A stretch of DNA of 13,395 nt from the NCBI GenBank assembly GCA_031278025.1, contig JAITLF010000228.1, positions 1 to 13,395 of the forward strand. The letters run 5' to 3'. Positions 1-7,568 of this stretch are shown here, in pieces; the first letter of the stretch is position 1, and each line of letters begins with the position of its first letter. Position numbers and translations under genes: made by a program. Origin of the DNA: Treponema sp. (GTDB lineage: Bacteria; Spirochaetota; Spirochaetia; Treponematales; Breznakiellaceae). Under the pieces are notes generated by a model. That model saw only the letters and a list, made by a program, of their open reading frames with translations. It did no database searches and was not told the DNA's origin.

Positions 1-558
1 TCGGTAAGCATCGATGTCGGCTCGTCGAGGATAAGAATTTTCGGATTCCGCACCAGCGCCCGCGCGATACATACGATCTGCTGCATGGACGGGGAAAGAC
101 TGCGCACCGTAACGGTAACGTCGATACCGGAATTGAGGCGCTTCATCACCTCCGCGGCGGAAGCTTCCAGCGCCTTCCAGTCTATAAGGCCGAGGCGCGT
201 CTTTGGGCTACAGCCCAGGAGTATATTTTCCCCAACCGAAAGATCCAGTTCCAGGTTGAGTTCCTGGTATATCATCCCGATGCCGCCGCGTTGGGAATCA
301 AGCGGGGAGTCAAAACGGCAGACAGAGTCTTCCAGAATTACCTCTCCTTCGTATTCGCCTGCCGGGTAGACGCCGCTGAGAATCTTCATAAGGGTAGATT
401 TACCCGCGCCGTTTTCTCCCAGTACGCCGAGAATCTCGTTGGGGAAGAGGTCCAGGGATACTTCCCGCAGAGCAACGGTCCCCAAAAATTTCTTCGTTAC
501 CTCGCGTATCGAAAGGATAGGCCCGCGTCTGTTTTTTTTCGGCCCGGTTGGAATCCAT
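1..558 (-). CDS. Sugar ABC transporter ATP-binding protein (RbsA/MglA/XylG-like), partial, apparent frameshift
   Basis: This is the cytoplasmic ATPase of a sugar importer; its C-terminal part lies beyond the left edge. Read on the minus strand it shows Walker A GENGAGKST (about residue 45), a Q-loop YQEL (about 94), an ABC signature region LSPSMQQ (about 151) and Walker B ILILDEPTS (about 173), all in the first nucleotide-binding domain. The likely start is ATG at 558, with GAGG a few bases upstream. From there the frame reads MDSNRAEKK and then leaves the ABC frame at a run of eight A (532-539 as T on the plus strand). With seven A it would join RGPILSIREVTKKFLG without a gap. No ATG, GTG or TTG lies between the upstream stop and this stretch in the ABC frame. 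It follows the permease gene by an overlap or a very short gap, so the two are probably co-transcribed. Substrate unknown. It may be a true mutation, a slippage site or an assembly error. Confidence 0.85.
532..539 (-). other. A8 homopolymer at apparent frameshift
   Basis: Eight consecutive A in the sense strand separate the start-containing frame (MDSNRAE) from the conserved ABC ATPase frame. Losing one A, or a +1 shift, would fuse the two. The tract reads G then eight A then C. Confidence 0.8.
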
Positions 559-568
559 CGTTACCGCC

Positions 569-1567
569 TCACTTGCCGACATTCTTCAAAGCCTGGCGCA
601 TAATCAGATTCCGCTTGTACTTGTCAAGGAGGACTGCCAGTATCAGCATCGTACCCACAACCAGGTTCTGCCAGTACACGGATATGCGCATCAATGTAAG
701 GGAGTTGGTCAGCACCTCCATGAAAAACGCGCCCAGTACGGAACCGATAATGGTGCCGGTCCCGCCGAAAGTCGATGTGCCGCCGATGATGGCCGCGCAG
801 ATTACGGTAAGCTCGTACCCGGCGCCCGCTGCGGCCTCCGCCGAACCGAGCCGCGCCGACATGAATATCCCCGCGGTAGCCGCCAGGGTGGAAGTAATGA
901 TGTACACCCACAGTTCCGTTCTCCTGGTACGGATACCGGATATACGGGCCGCCTCCCTGTTTCCGCCAAGCGCGTAGATACTGCGGCCGAATTCCGTATT
1001 GGACAAAATGACGTGCCCTATCACGGCGGCGAGAAGGGCGAAAACGACAACCAGGGGAATCCCCAGGGGCCGTATCCTTTCAATCGCGGTAAAATTTGCC
1101 GGGAGCGGATAAATGGGTACGCCCTTGGTAAGGACCTGTACCAGGCCCTTTGCGGTGTACTGCATGCCCAGGGTTACTATCAGGGGCGGTATGCCGGTTC
1201 TGACAACGATAAAGCCGTTTATAAGGCCGATAAGCATACCCATTGCCATGCCCAAAAGAACCGCTATAGGAGCGGGAAACCCGGCGCGGCAGGCCATGCC
1301 GGTAATAACGCCGCCGAGGGCCAGGACAGAACCGACGGAAAGATCCAGGCCGCCGGTAATAAGGATAAAAGTCATCCCCACTACGGTAATGAGCGGGAAC
1401 CCCGCGGAACGCAGGACGTTGAACTGGTTCGCCCTTGAAATAAATGTCGGATTTATAATAGAGACAAAGCTCATGTACAGGATGAGCATGATGATGATGC
1501 TGCTTTCCTGGCGCTGGATAAAACGTCCCATATTAATACGCAGTTTTCCGCCGCTTTGATTATTCAT
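569..1567 (-). CDS. Sugar ABC transporter permease (RbsC-like, BPD_transp_2 family)
   Basis: This is the inner-membrane permease of a carbohydrate importer. It is a very hydrophobic protein of about 332 residues, normal for the family, with many transmembrane segments. The family hallmark GGLDLSVGS is at residues 72-80 after the predicted start, and the C-terminal half has AAIIGGTSTFGGTGTIIGSVLGA, typical of RbsC/XylH/MglC proteins. I chose ATG at 1567 (MNNQSGG). An in-frame TTG at 1606 and an ATG at 1531 are alternatives, and none has a convincing Shine-Dalgarno. The ATPase gene follows directly, so the two belong to one transport operon. No substrate-binding protein gene is seen upstream. 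It would lie beyond the left edge or elsewhere. Substrate cannot be deduced. Confidence 0.9.
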   Translation of the reverse strand: MNNQSGGKLRINMGRFIQRQESSIIIMLILYMSFVSIINPTFISRANQFNVLRSAGFPLITVVGMTFILITGGLDLSVGSVLALGGVITGMACRAGFPAPIAVLLGMAMGMLIGLINGFIVVRTGIPPLIVTLGMQYTAKGLVQVLTKGVPIYPLPANFTAIERIRPLGIPLVVVFALLAAVIGHVILSNTEFGRSIYALGGNREAARISGIRTRRTELWVYIITSTLAATAGIFMSARLGSAEAAAGAGYELTVICAAIIGGTSTFGGTGTIIGSVLGAFFMEVLTNSLTLMRISVYWQNLVVGTMLILAVLLDKYKRNLIMRQALKNVGK

Positions 1568-1693
1568 AATGATTCTATAATAAATGGAAATATGGAAATA
1601 ACACAAATAAAATATTTATAAGAATATTGCGAATAATAGTAAAATTTTGCCGCTACACGGATTATCAAACCCGTATGTATACAATATGCATGA

Positions 1694-1723
1694 TAGCACA
1701 ATCTTGTCATTCAGAACAAAATT
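1694..1723 (-). promoter_or_regulatory. Possible promoter of the transporter operon
   Basis: On the minus strand TTGTTC is followed after 18 bases by TATCAT, inside the AT-rich stretch upstream of the permease gene. The match is moderate and other hexamer pairs can be drawn nearby, so this is only a candidate. Confidence 0.25.
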
Positions 1724-1755
1724 GTTTAACAGCGGAACTTTTACATTTACCACAA

Positions 1756-1786
1756 CGAACCAAAAGTTCGACGAACCTTTGGTTCG
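1756..1786. repeat. Nested palindromes built on CGAACC/GGTTCG
   Basis: CGAACCAAA at 1756-1764 and TTTGGTTCG at 1778-1786 form a perfect 9-bp inverted repeat. Nested in it are CGAAC-caaaa-GTTCG (1756-1770) and CGAACC-TTT-GGTTCG (1772-1786). The latter 15-mer is the exact reverse complement of a palindrome inside polB at 2623-2637. Confidence 0.75.
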
Positions 1787-1824
1787 GGCTTGCCGCGCGG
1801 AGGCTCATTCCTTTTTAACGTAAG

Positions 1825-1909
1825 TTCGACGGAAAGGGAAAAGTCCGCGAATTACACGAACCAACGCCGATTTTTATGAATAATTCGCGGATACGTTCTT
1901 CCTGTCGAA
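1825..1909. repeat. Long imperfect inverted repeat upstream of polB
   Basis: An inner perfect 11-bp pair, TCCGCGAATTA (1844-1854) and TAATTCGCGGA (1881-1891), is enclosed by TTCGACGGAA (1825-1834) and TTCCTGTCGAA (1899-1909), which pair over 10 bp with one bulged T. The whole folds into an 85-nt stem with an interior loop, ending 73 nt before the polB ATG. It could be a leader structure, a small palindromic element or a protein-binding site; the sequence does not decide. Confidence 0.65.
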
Positions 1910-1982
1910 ATCGCATTTTTTATGGCTGTTCATGCGTGATCCGAGTTGTCTTTTTACGGAAATTCTTTTATGGTTATGAATT

Positions 1983-4502
1983 ATGGCAGTACAAGCCATG
2001 CGCGGCTTTCTGGTTCACGCCTGGGCGGATCATCGCCGGGACCGGCTCTACCTTGCGGGCCGGCTTGAGGACGGCCGTTCTTTCGCCGTTGTCGAAAAGA
2101 ACTGGCGCCCTTCCTTCCACATATACGAAAACGACTTAAAGCGATGCATAGTTTTACTGTCGCAGATAAAATACGAAATTCTCCCCGGGGAGCTTGCGGC
2201 TTTTTCGGGGAGGGAAAAACTCGTCCTGCTGCGGTTCGCGCGTTTCGACGGCAGAAGCGCCGCCCTGAAAAAGATGGAACAGGCGGGCATTATGAGCCCC
2301 GACGGCGATACAAAGCCGTCCGATGCTTTTCTCGCAAGCCGCTTTATCCGGGGACCGGTGGAAATTCGGGGGGAAAGCCGGAGCGGGCGGGAACTGGACC
2401 TGGTCTTTCCCGACGCCGAACTGCTTCCGGCCGAAGGTCCGGTAAAAACCGCCCTGAAGATCGCCTCCGTCGATATTGAAACCGATATCCGCGATAATTC
2501 CATTCGCGCGGTGGGGATAAGTTTTAGCGATTCAAATTTTGTCTCTTTTTCGGGCCATGTCCGGGTACTGGCGCCGCCGGAAGCGCCGGAAACAGCGCGG
2601 TCTATCGCGGAGACGGCAAACCCGAACCAAAGGTTCGCCGTAAATATTTACCGGCACAGTGACGAGCGTTCCCTGCTTGCGGCGTTTGTGCGGGATATAC
2701 GGGAAAAAGACCCTGATCTGCTTACCGGGTGGAACTTCCTGGATTTCGATTTTTCCCTGCTTGCCGCCCGCTGTGAAAAAACCGGGGTTCCCTTTGCCCT
2801 GGGCCGGGCGGGGGAGGCGGCGAAGTTCTTCGCCGGCGAGGCCGGCTGGGGTTGGCGCAGACGTTCCGCGGCCGCGCTGGTACCGGGCCGGCAGGTGGTG
2901 GACGCCCTGCGCGTGACCCGTTCCGGTCCCCGGGGCTGGGGACGGGGCGGTTTCTCGGATTTTACCCTGGAGACGGTGGCCCGGACCATCCTCGGCGAAG
3001 GCAAAACCGTTGCCTTGCGGGGAAGTGGAAAAATAGCGGAACTGGACAGGCTCTACGCCTCCGATCCCGCCGCGTTTGGACAGTACTGTTACCGGGACGC
3101 GGAACTGGTACTCAGGATACTCGATGCGACCGGCCTTTTCAGCCTGACCATGGAACGGGCAAGCCTTACCGGAGTATCGCTCGACAAGGCCTGGACCAGT
3201 GTGGTGAGCTTCGAGCGGATCTATGGGCTCGAACTGCGCAGGCGCTCAATCGCGCCGCCGCCCGACGGCGCGGCCGGCAGGGATGTTTCTGGGGCTGCGG
3301 GCGGGACCGTACTCGATCCCCTGCCGGGTTTCTTCCCCAATGTGGCCGTCTTTGATTTCCGCAGCCTCTATCCCACGATTATGCGTACTTTTAACATCGA
3401 CCCGCTTGCCCACGAAAGGGCGCCGTTGCGGCCGGAAGACGCGATCATCGCGCCGAATGGGGCCGCCTTTGCGCGGGAAGCCGGGGTACTGCCGGAAATC
3501 ATCGCCGGGTATTTTGCTTCCCGGCGCAAGGCCCTGGACGCGGGGGATGAGACCGCGGCGTTTGTGTACAAAATACTGATGAACAGTTTTTACGGCGTTC
3601 TGGGAACCGCGTCCTGCCGCTACGGCCGTACCGAGCTTGCCGGGGCGATCACCTCGTTTGCCAGAAAATGGCTCTACTTTTCGCGGGACTGGTTTAGCGG
3701 AAAGGGGTATCGCGTCCTGTACGGGGACACCGATTCGCTTTTTGTGGAAACGGGCCTGGGAGACAGCGCGGCCTGGGGCGAATTTCAGGAACACTGCGCG
3801 GCCCTGGCAAAGGAACTCAATGCCGTTCTTGCCGGGGAAATAAAAGGGGAATATGGGCTTGAGTCCCGCATTGAGCTGCGCTGGGAAAAAGTCTACCGGC
3901 GTTTCCTTATCCCGCCGCTGCGCAGTTTTCATGACAAGGGAGAGGCCCGCGGCAGGGCCAAGGGATATGGGGGCTATCTTCTCAGGGAGGAGGGGCCGCC
4001 CGTGGTAGAGGTAAAGGGCATGGAGGCGGTACGCAGCGATTCCACTCCCCTTGCGCGGCGTTTACAGGTGGAACTGCTGGAATCGGTATTTGGGGGAACG
4101 GGCGAGGAGGAATTTATAAAGCGCGTCACGGGCGTACTGGGGGAACTGCGCGCCGGCAAACTGGACGCGGAACTTGTGTACCGCAAACGCCTCTCCCGGC
4201 CGCCCGAGGCATACACCGCCGCGACTCCGCCCCAGGTAAAGGCGGCTCGCGCCCTTGGCTGGAAGGGGAAGCGGGGTACTGTGGAGTTTGTCTGGACCGT
4301 AAACGGGCCCGAGCCCAGCGCGGATGAAAACCACGAGAGCCTTCCCCACGCCCCGTTCGACTACGACCACTACACCGATTCCCAGGTACTTCCGGTGGCG
4401 CAATCCATCGCCGCCGCAATGGGCTGGCGCCGCGAAATATTTCCCCAAAAGGGACGCAGCCGTGACGCCCTGCAAAGCGGGCAGCTGGAACTGGAATTGT
4501 AG
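1983..4502 (+). CDS. polB: Family B DNA polymerase (DNA polymerase II-like) with 3'-5' exonuclease
   Basis: This is a replicative or repair DNA polymerase of 839 residues, slightly longer than E. coli Pol II. Exonuclease motifs are intact: Exo I VDIETD (about 164), Exo II GWNFLDFD (about 250) and Exo III YCYRDAEL (about 367). Polymerase motifs are also intact: motif A DFRSLYPT (about 457), motif B KILMNSFYG (about 529) and motif C YGDTDSLF (about 579), so both activities are expected. In enterobacteria Pol II serves translesion synthesis and replication restart, which would suit the neighbouring priA, though that link is inference. The start is ATG at 1983; ATG at 1998 is possible and no strong Shine-Dalgarno decides. 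Residues about 214-218 (the PNQRF segment) are encoded by a 15-bp palindrome that also occurs upstream. It is convergent with priA, whose stop is about 50 nt away. Confidence 0.93.
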   Translation: MAVQAMRGFLVHAWADHRRDRLYLAGRLEDGRSFAVVEKNWRPSFHIYENDLKRCIVLLSQIKYEILPGELAAFSGREKLVLLRFARFDGRSAALKKMEQAGIMSPDGDTKPSDAFLASRFIRGPVEIRGESRSGRELDLVFPDAELLPAEGPVKTALKIASVDIETDIRDNSIRAVGISFSDSNFVSFSGHVRVLAPPEAPETARSIAETANPNQRFAVNIYRHSDERSLLAAFVRDIREKDPDLLTGWNFLDFDFSLLAARCEKTGVPFALGRAGEAAKFFAGEAGWGWRRRSAAALVPGRQVVDALRVTRSGPRGWGRGGFSDFTLETVARTILGEGKTVALRGSGKIAELDRLYASDPAAFGQYCYRDAELVLRILDATGLFSLTMERASLTGVSLDKAWTSVVSFERIYGLELRRRSIAPPPDGAAGRDVSGAAGGTVLDPLPGFFPNVAVFDFRSLYPTIMRTFNIDPLAHERAPLRPEDAIIAPNGAAFAREAGVLPEIIAGYFASRRKALDAGDETAAFVYKILMNSFYGVLGTASCRYGRTELAGAITSFARKWLYFSRDWFSGKGYRVLYGDTDSLFVETGLGDSAAWGEFQEHCAALAKELNAVLAGEIKGEYGLESRIELRWEKVYRRFLIPPLRSFHDKGEARGRAKGYGGYLLREEGPPVVEVKGMEAVRSDSTPLARRLQVELLESVFGGTGEEEFIKRVTGVLGELRAGKLDAELVYRKRLSRPPEAYTAATPPQVKAARALGWKGKRGTVEFVWTVNGPEPSADENHESLPHAPFDYDHYTDSQVLPVAQSIAAAMGWRREIFPQKGRSRDALQSGQLELEL
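2623..2637. repeat. 15-bp palindrome inside polB (CGAACC-AAA-GGTTCG)
   Basis: A perfect 6-bp stem with a 3-nt centre lies in the region between Exo I and Exo II of the polymerase, where it encodes part of ANPNQRFAV. Its reverse complement is at 1772-1786 in the upstream gap. The open frame is kept. Confidence 0.7.
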
Positions 4503-4517
4503 GGCGCGGCGCCTTTT
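4503..4517 (+). terminator. Possible short terminator after polB
   Basis: GGCG-CGG-CGCC followed by TTTT begins directly after the polB stop, in the 51-nt gap between the convergent polB and priA genes. The stem is only 4 bp, so this is weak. Confidence 0.3.
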
Positions 4518-4553
4518 ACCGTATCCTTTCCGGCACGACAAGCTCCGCCATAC

Positions 4554-6575
4554 CTACAGTAAACTTACCGGGTCCACGTCGACTTCAAGGTAGACGCGGC
4601 TGTCCTTTCCCTTTTCGTAGCGGCCGAGGATGGTCCCCGCCGCACTGTGGAGGGGGCCCATGGACGCCCCCCGCAGTATGAGCTGCCGCCTGAAATTCCC
4701 GGCTATGACGCCGATGGGGCACTCCGCCGGTCCGAGCGTGTCCGCGCCTCGGGGGACGAGGGGGGAGGCGAGGGACGCGAGACGCGCGATTGCGGCGTCC
4801 GCGCGTCTTTCCTCTTTGGAGCGCACGGTGAATCTGATGAGCCGCGAGTAGGGGGGAAAGAGAAGGGCCTGCCGCGTTTTAAGTTCGGCATCGTAAAAGG
4901 CCTCCACGTCCACGGCGCAGGCACGGGTAATCGCCGGGTCGTTGGGGCGTAGTGTTTGTACTATTACCTTGCCGTCCGGAAAGTAGCGCCCGGCGCGACC
5001 GGCTACCTGCACGATGAGGGAAAAGGTCCGTTCCGCCGCGCGGAAATCCGGGAGCTGAAGCCCGGTATCGGCGAGGATCACCCCCACGAGGCGTACCCCC
5101 GGAAAGTTGAGTCCCTTGGCTACCATCTGGGTGCCGAGCAGTATGTCTATCTTCCCCGCGCGGAATTCGGCAAGTACTTTTTCAAGTTCGCCTTTTTTGG
5201 TAAGCGCGTCAGTATCCACCCGCCTGATTGAAAGGCCGGTAAACACACGCCTTACTTCTTCCTCGATCATCTCGGTGCCGATGCCGGTAAAACCCGCTTC
5301 GAGCGAACCGCACCGGGGACAGGCGGCGGGCGGTACAATCGAATAGCCGCAGTAGTGGCACAGCGCCCGGCCCTTGCTCTTATGGTAAGTCAGCGACACA
5401 GAACAGTTTTTGCATTTAAGTTCGCAGCCGCAGTTTTTGCAGCGGTAAAAATAGGCGAAGCCCCGGCGGTTGAGGAACAGGATGGTCTGCCTTCCCAGAA
5501 GCGCGGTTTTGCGTATTTCTTCTTTTAACTCGTTTGTCAGGCAGCCTTCGGTGTGTTCCAGGCTTACCGCCCTGACCTGGGGAGGGCTGCCGCCCGAAAG
5601 CCGCCGGGAAAGGTCCAGCCGGGTGATACCGCCGTCCGCGATAAGTTTCCAGGCTTCGGCCGAAGGGGTGGCGGATCCCATCACAAGAGAGGCGCCCGAA
5701 TCGGCGCAACGGCGCATAGCCACCTGCCGGGCGTGGTAGCGCGGTGTATTGCCGGACTTGTAGGAACCGTCCTGTTCCTCATCGATGATGATGAGGGCAA
5801 GCTGCCGTACCGGCGCGAAGACCGCGCTCCTCGGGCCTATCACGATCCGCGCGTCTCCCCGGCGTATGCGGTTCCATTCGGCAAGCCGCGCGCTTCCGGT
5901 CATCCCCGAATGGATGGCGGCTGCCAGCGGGCCGAAACGTTTCCTGATGGTTTCCGCGGTCTGGTGGGTAAGGGAAATTTCCGGTACCAGGTAGATGACC
6001 GACTTTCCGGCCCTGAGCATAAATTCCGCCGCCTGCAGGAATACTTCCGTCTTGCCCGAACCGGTAATGCCGTAGAGGTAGAACAGGCGGTTTCTGTTGC
6101 CGCTTTTGTCGGTCGGGGCCTGCGGGGCGGCGATTGGAGGGGTTATTATCGCCTCAAGCGCGCGGCGCTGTTCAGCGGAAAGGACAAGGCCGCTTGCCGC
6201 TATTTCCCCGGAATCGCCTGTTATGCCGGAAGGCGCGCCGGAACGCCGGCCCGAGGGGATCATCGCGGCCAGGGCTTCCCCGAACCCGCAGAAGTAGTAC
6301 CCGGCGATCCACCGCGCCAGGGCGATGTTATCGCCGTCGAATATGGGTTCCTTATCCACGACCCGGCGCACCGTTTTGATTGCCCCTTCGCCGATGCCTT
6401 CGGGTGGCGCATCCCTTTCGGCAACGACATAGCCAAGGCTTTCGCGCCTTCCGAAGGGAACCATGACCCGTTTCCCCACGGCGGCTTCGCCTTTTTCATC
6501 CCCGCGGTAACTAAAGGTGTCTTTGAGCGGCAGATCGAAGACAATGTCAAGGAAGGGCATGGCGGACATGGTCAC
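4554..6575 (-). CDS. priA: Primosomal protein N' (replication restart helicase PriA)
   Basis: PriA is a superfamily 2 3'-5' DNA helicase that recognises stalled forks and reloads the replisome. The protein has 673 residues, within the family range. An N-terminal DNA-binding domain (PFLDIVFDLPLKDTFSY) is followed by Walker A GITGSGKTE (about 169), the Walker B/DExH region IIIDEEQDGSYK (about 266), a zinc module with CKNCGCELKCKNC and CHYCG...CPRCGS (about 377-420), then the helicase C-domain with GTQMVAKGLNFP and QVAGRAGR. The usual PriA box is DEEH; here it is DEEQ. The GTG at 6575 overlaps the stop of the uracil-DNA glycosylase gene (GTGA), which implies translational coupling; ATG at 6569 or 6560 are alternative starts. 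It converges with polB. Confidence 0.95.
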   Translation of the reverse strand: MTMSAMPFLDIVFDLPLKDTFSYRGDEKGEAAVGKRVMVPFGRRESLGYVVAERDAPPEGIGEGAIKTVRRVVDKEPIFDGDNIALARWIAGYYFCGFGEALAAMIPSGRRSGAPSGITGDSGEIAASGLVLSAEQRRALEAIITPPIAAPQAPTDKSGNRNRLFYLYGITGSGKTEVFLQAAEFMLRAGKSVIYLVPEISLTHQTAETIRKRFGPLAAAIHSGMTGSARLAEWNRIRRGDARIVIGPRSAVFAPVRQLALIIIDEEQDGSYKSGNTPRYHARQVAMRRCADSGASLVMGSATPSAEAWKLIADGGITRLDLSRRLSGGSPPQVRAVSLEHTEGCLTNELKEEIRKTALLGRQTILFLNRRGFAYFYRCKNCGCELKCKNCSVSLTYHKSKGRALCHYCGYSIVPPAACPRCGSLEAGFTGIGTEMIEEEVRRVFTGLSIRRVDTDALTKKGELEKVLAEFRAGKIDILLGTQMVAKGLNFPGVRLVGVILADTGLQLPDFRAAERTFSLIVQVAGRAGRYFPDGKVIVQTLRPNDPAITRACAVDVEAFYDAELKTRQALLFPPYSRLIRFTVRSKEERRADAAIARLASLASPLVPRGADTLGPAECPIGVIAGNFRRQLILRGASMGPLHSAAGTILGRYEKGKDSRVYLEVDVDPVSLL

Positions 6576-7486
6576 TGCTGTCCCGAGGTTTCCCGCGCGT
6601 AATCATCGTCCAGTTCGGCGAGTCTTGCCCGCAGCGTTTTCAGGTCTTCCCACGCGGGGCGTTTGTAGCTTTCGTCCCTGAGCAGGGCGCTTGGGTGATA
6701 GGTAGCCAGGAGCGGTATAGCGCAGCCCGGATCGTCGGGGGAAAGGCCGTCCAATTCACCGAAGGTATCATCCGTCCGGTACACCTCGAAATGTCCCCGC
6801 AGCTTTCCGATGCCGGTAGTCGTGCGGAGCATGGTTTGCGCGGAGATTCGCCCGGCGCAGAATATGATCTTTGGTTTGAGGAGCGCGATCTGCCGCTTGA
6901 GAAAACGGCCGCAGAAGACAATTTCGTCCGGCATAGGATCCCGGTTCTGGGGCGGCCGGCACTTTACGATATTGGCGATGAAACAGTTCTTCTGACGGGA
7001 AAGGCCGATGCTGGCAAGCATTTTGTCGAGAAGCTGCCCGGCCCTCCCCACAAAAGGCCGCCCGGTGGCGTCTTCGTCCGCGCCCGGGGCCTCTCCGACC
7101 ACCAGTACAAGGGGTTTGCCTGCCCCCTCGCCGGGCACGCCCTGGGTACGTCCCTCGCAGAGCCTGCATGCTTCGCAACGGCGTACTTCTTCCGCCACTT
7201 TTTCCGGGGAATCAACTTCCCCAAACGGGGAAATTGACTCCCCGGAATTCGCCCCGTAAGGGGAAACCGGTTCTCCCGCGACCGGGATCGCCGCGCCGCC
7301 ATATTCCGGACCGTTTCCGGTAAGAGGCGCGGCCGTTTTCACAGCTGTTCGGGATACCGCGTCGTCTTCAAAGCCGGCATAGGCATGGGGGCGGCGGTAC
7401 CCGTCAAACAGGTAGTCGGCGGCTAAGTCGAGAAACCGTGCCGCGGCGGTCTTTTCTTCGGCGGTCATGCCCCTATTCAAACGCAT
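6572..7486 (-). CDS. Uracil-DNA glycosylase, family 4 (iron-sulfur type)
   Basis: This enzyme removes uracil from DNA, starting base-excision repair. In 304 residues it shows motif A GEAPGADED (131-139), the motif 2 stretch IANIVKCRPPQNRDP, and the C-terminal HPSALL (264-269). Four cysteines sit where the family binds a [4Fe-4S] cluster: C104 and C107 (CEAC), C176 (KCRPP) and C192. The N-terminal about 100 residues are an extension rich in Gly, Pro and Ser not seen in the compact enzymes. Residues 80-95 of that linker are encoded by a 46-nt near-perfect hairpin. Start ATG 7486; ATG 7468, with AGGGG just before it, is an alternative. priA follows with overlapping stop and start. The radical SAM gene ends 82 nt upstream on the same strand, so readthrough from it is possible. 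Confidence 0.9.
   Translation of the reverse strand: MRLNRGMTAEEKTAAARFLDLAADYLFDGYRRPHAYAGFEDDAVSRTAVKTAAPLTGNGPEYGGAAIPVAGEPVSPYGANSGESISPFGEVDSPEKVAEEVRRCEACRLCEGRTQGVPGEGAGKPLVLVVGEAPGADEDATGRPFVGRAGQLLDKMLASIGLSRQKNCFIANIVKCRPPQNRDPMPDEIVFCGRFLKRQIALLKPKIIFCAGRISAQTMLRTTTGIGKLRGHFEVYRTDDTFGELDGLSPDDPGCAIPLLATYHPSALLRDESYKRPAWEDLKTLRARLAELDDDYARETSGQQ
7202..7247 (-). repeat. 46-nt hairpin inside the uracil-DNA glycosylase gene
   Basis: Arms 7202-7222 and 7227-7247 are 21 nt each with a 4-nt loop. They differ from perfect complementarity at two positions, and both become G-U pairs in the sense (minus-strand) mRNA, so all 21 pairs form there. The arms begin TTCCGGGGA and end TCCCCGGAA. A further CCCC-GTAA-GGGG palindrome lies just beyond at about 7252-7263. 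Confidence 0.75.
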
Positions 7487-7568
7487 AAGCCGGACTAATT
7501 CAAGTGCCGCGCAAGGGATTGGCGGGGTGAGGAGGCCGGAGCGGGCCGCTATAGGCGGACACGCGGAT

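Larger units (their letters stand above)
1568..1982. other. Gene-free stretch between divergent permease and polB genes
   Basis: This is about 415 bases, AT-rich on the permease side, with no convincing coding region: the short open frames at 1627-1818 and 1876-2139 give no recognisable protein. It must hold the promoters for the transporter operon (minus) and polB (plus). It also carries two groups of inverted repeats, listed separately, and a 10-nt direct repeat AAGTTCGACG at 1764-1773 and 1822-1831. Confidence 0.7.

Noticed and set aside
548..1438. A 296-codon plus-strand open frame opposite the permease
   Set aside because: Composition is polar and repetitive without any family features; the minus strand encodes a clear membrane permease.
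1627..1818. Small plus-strand open frame in the gap before polB
   Set aside because: No ribosome binding site or recognisable protein; it runs through the inverted repeats.
1946..1974. TTGTCT-17-TATGGT as a polB promoter
   Set aside because: Transcription would begin almost at the ATG at 1983 and the -10 is poor; it would fit only if translation starts at 1998.
5553..6602. A 349-codon open frame on the plus strand opposite priA
   Set aside because: It is a shadow of the GC-rich priA gene on the other strand; the protein has no recognisable domain, while the minus strand gives a full PriA.
7487..7568. A dedicated promoter for the uracil-DNA glycosylase/priA pair
   Set aside because: I found no convincing -35/-10 pair in these 82 nt; readthrough from the radical SAM gene or a non-standard promoter remains possible.
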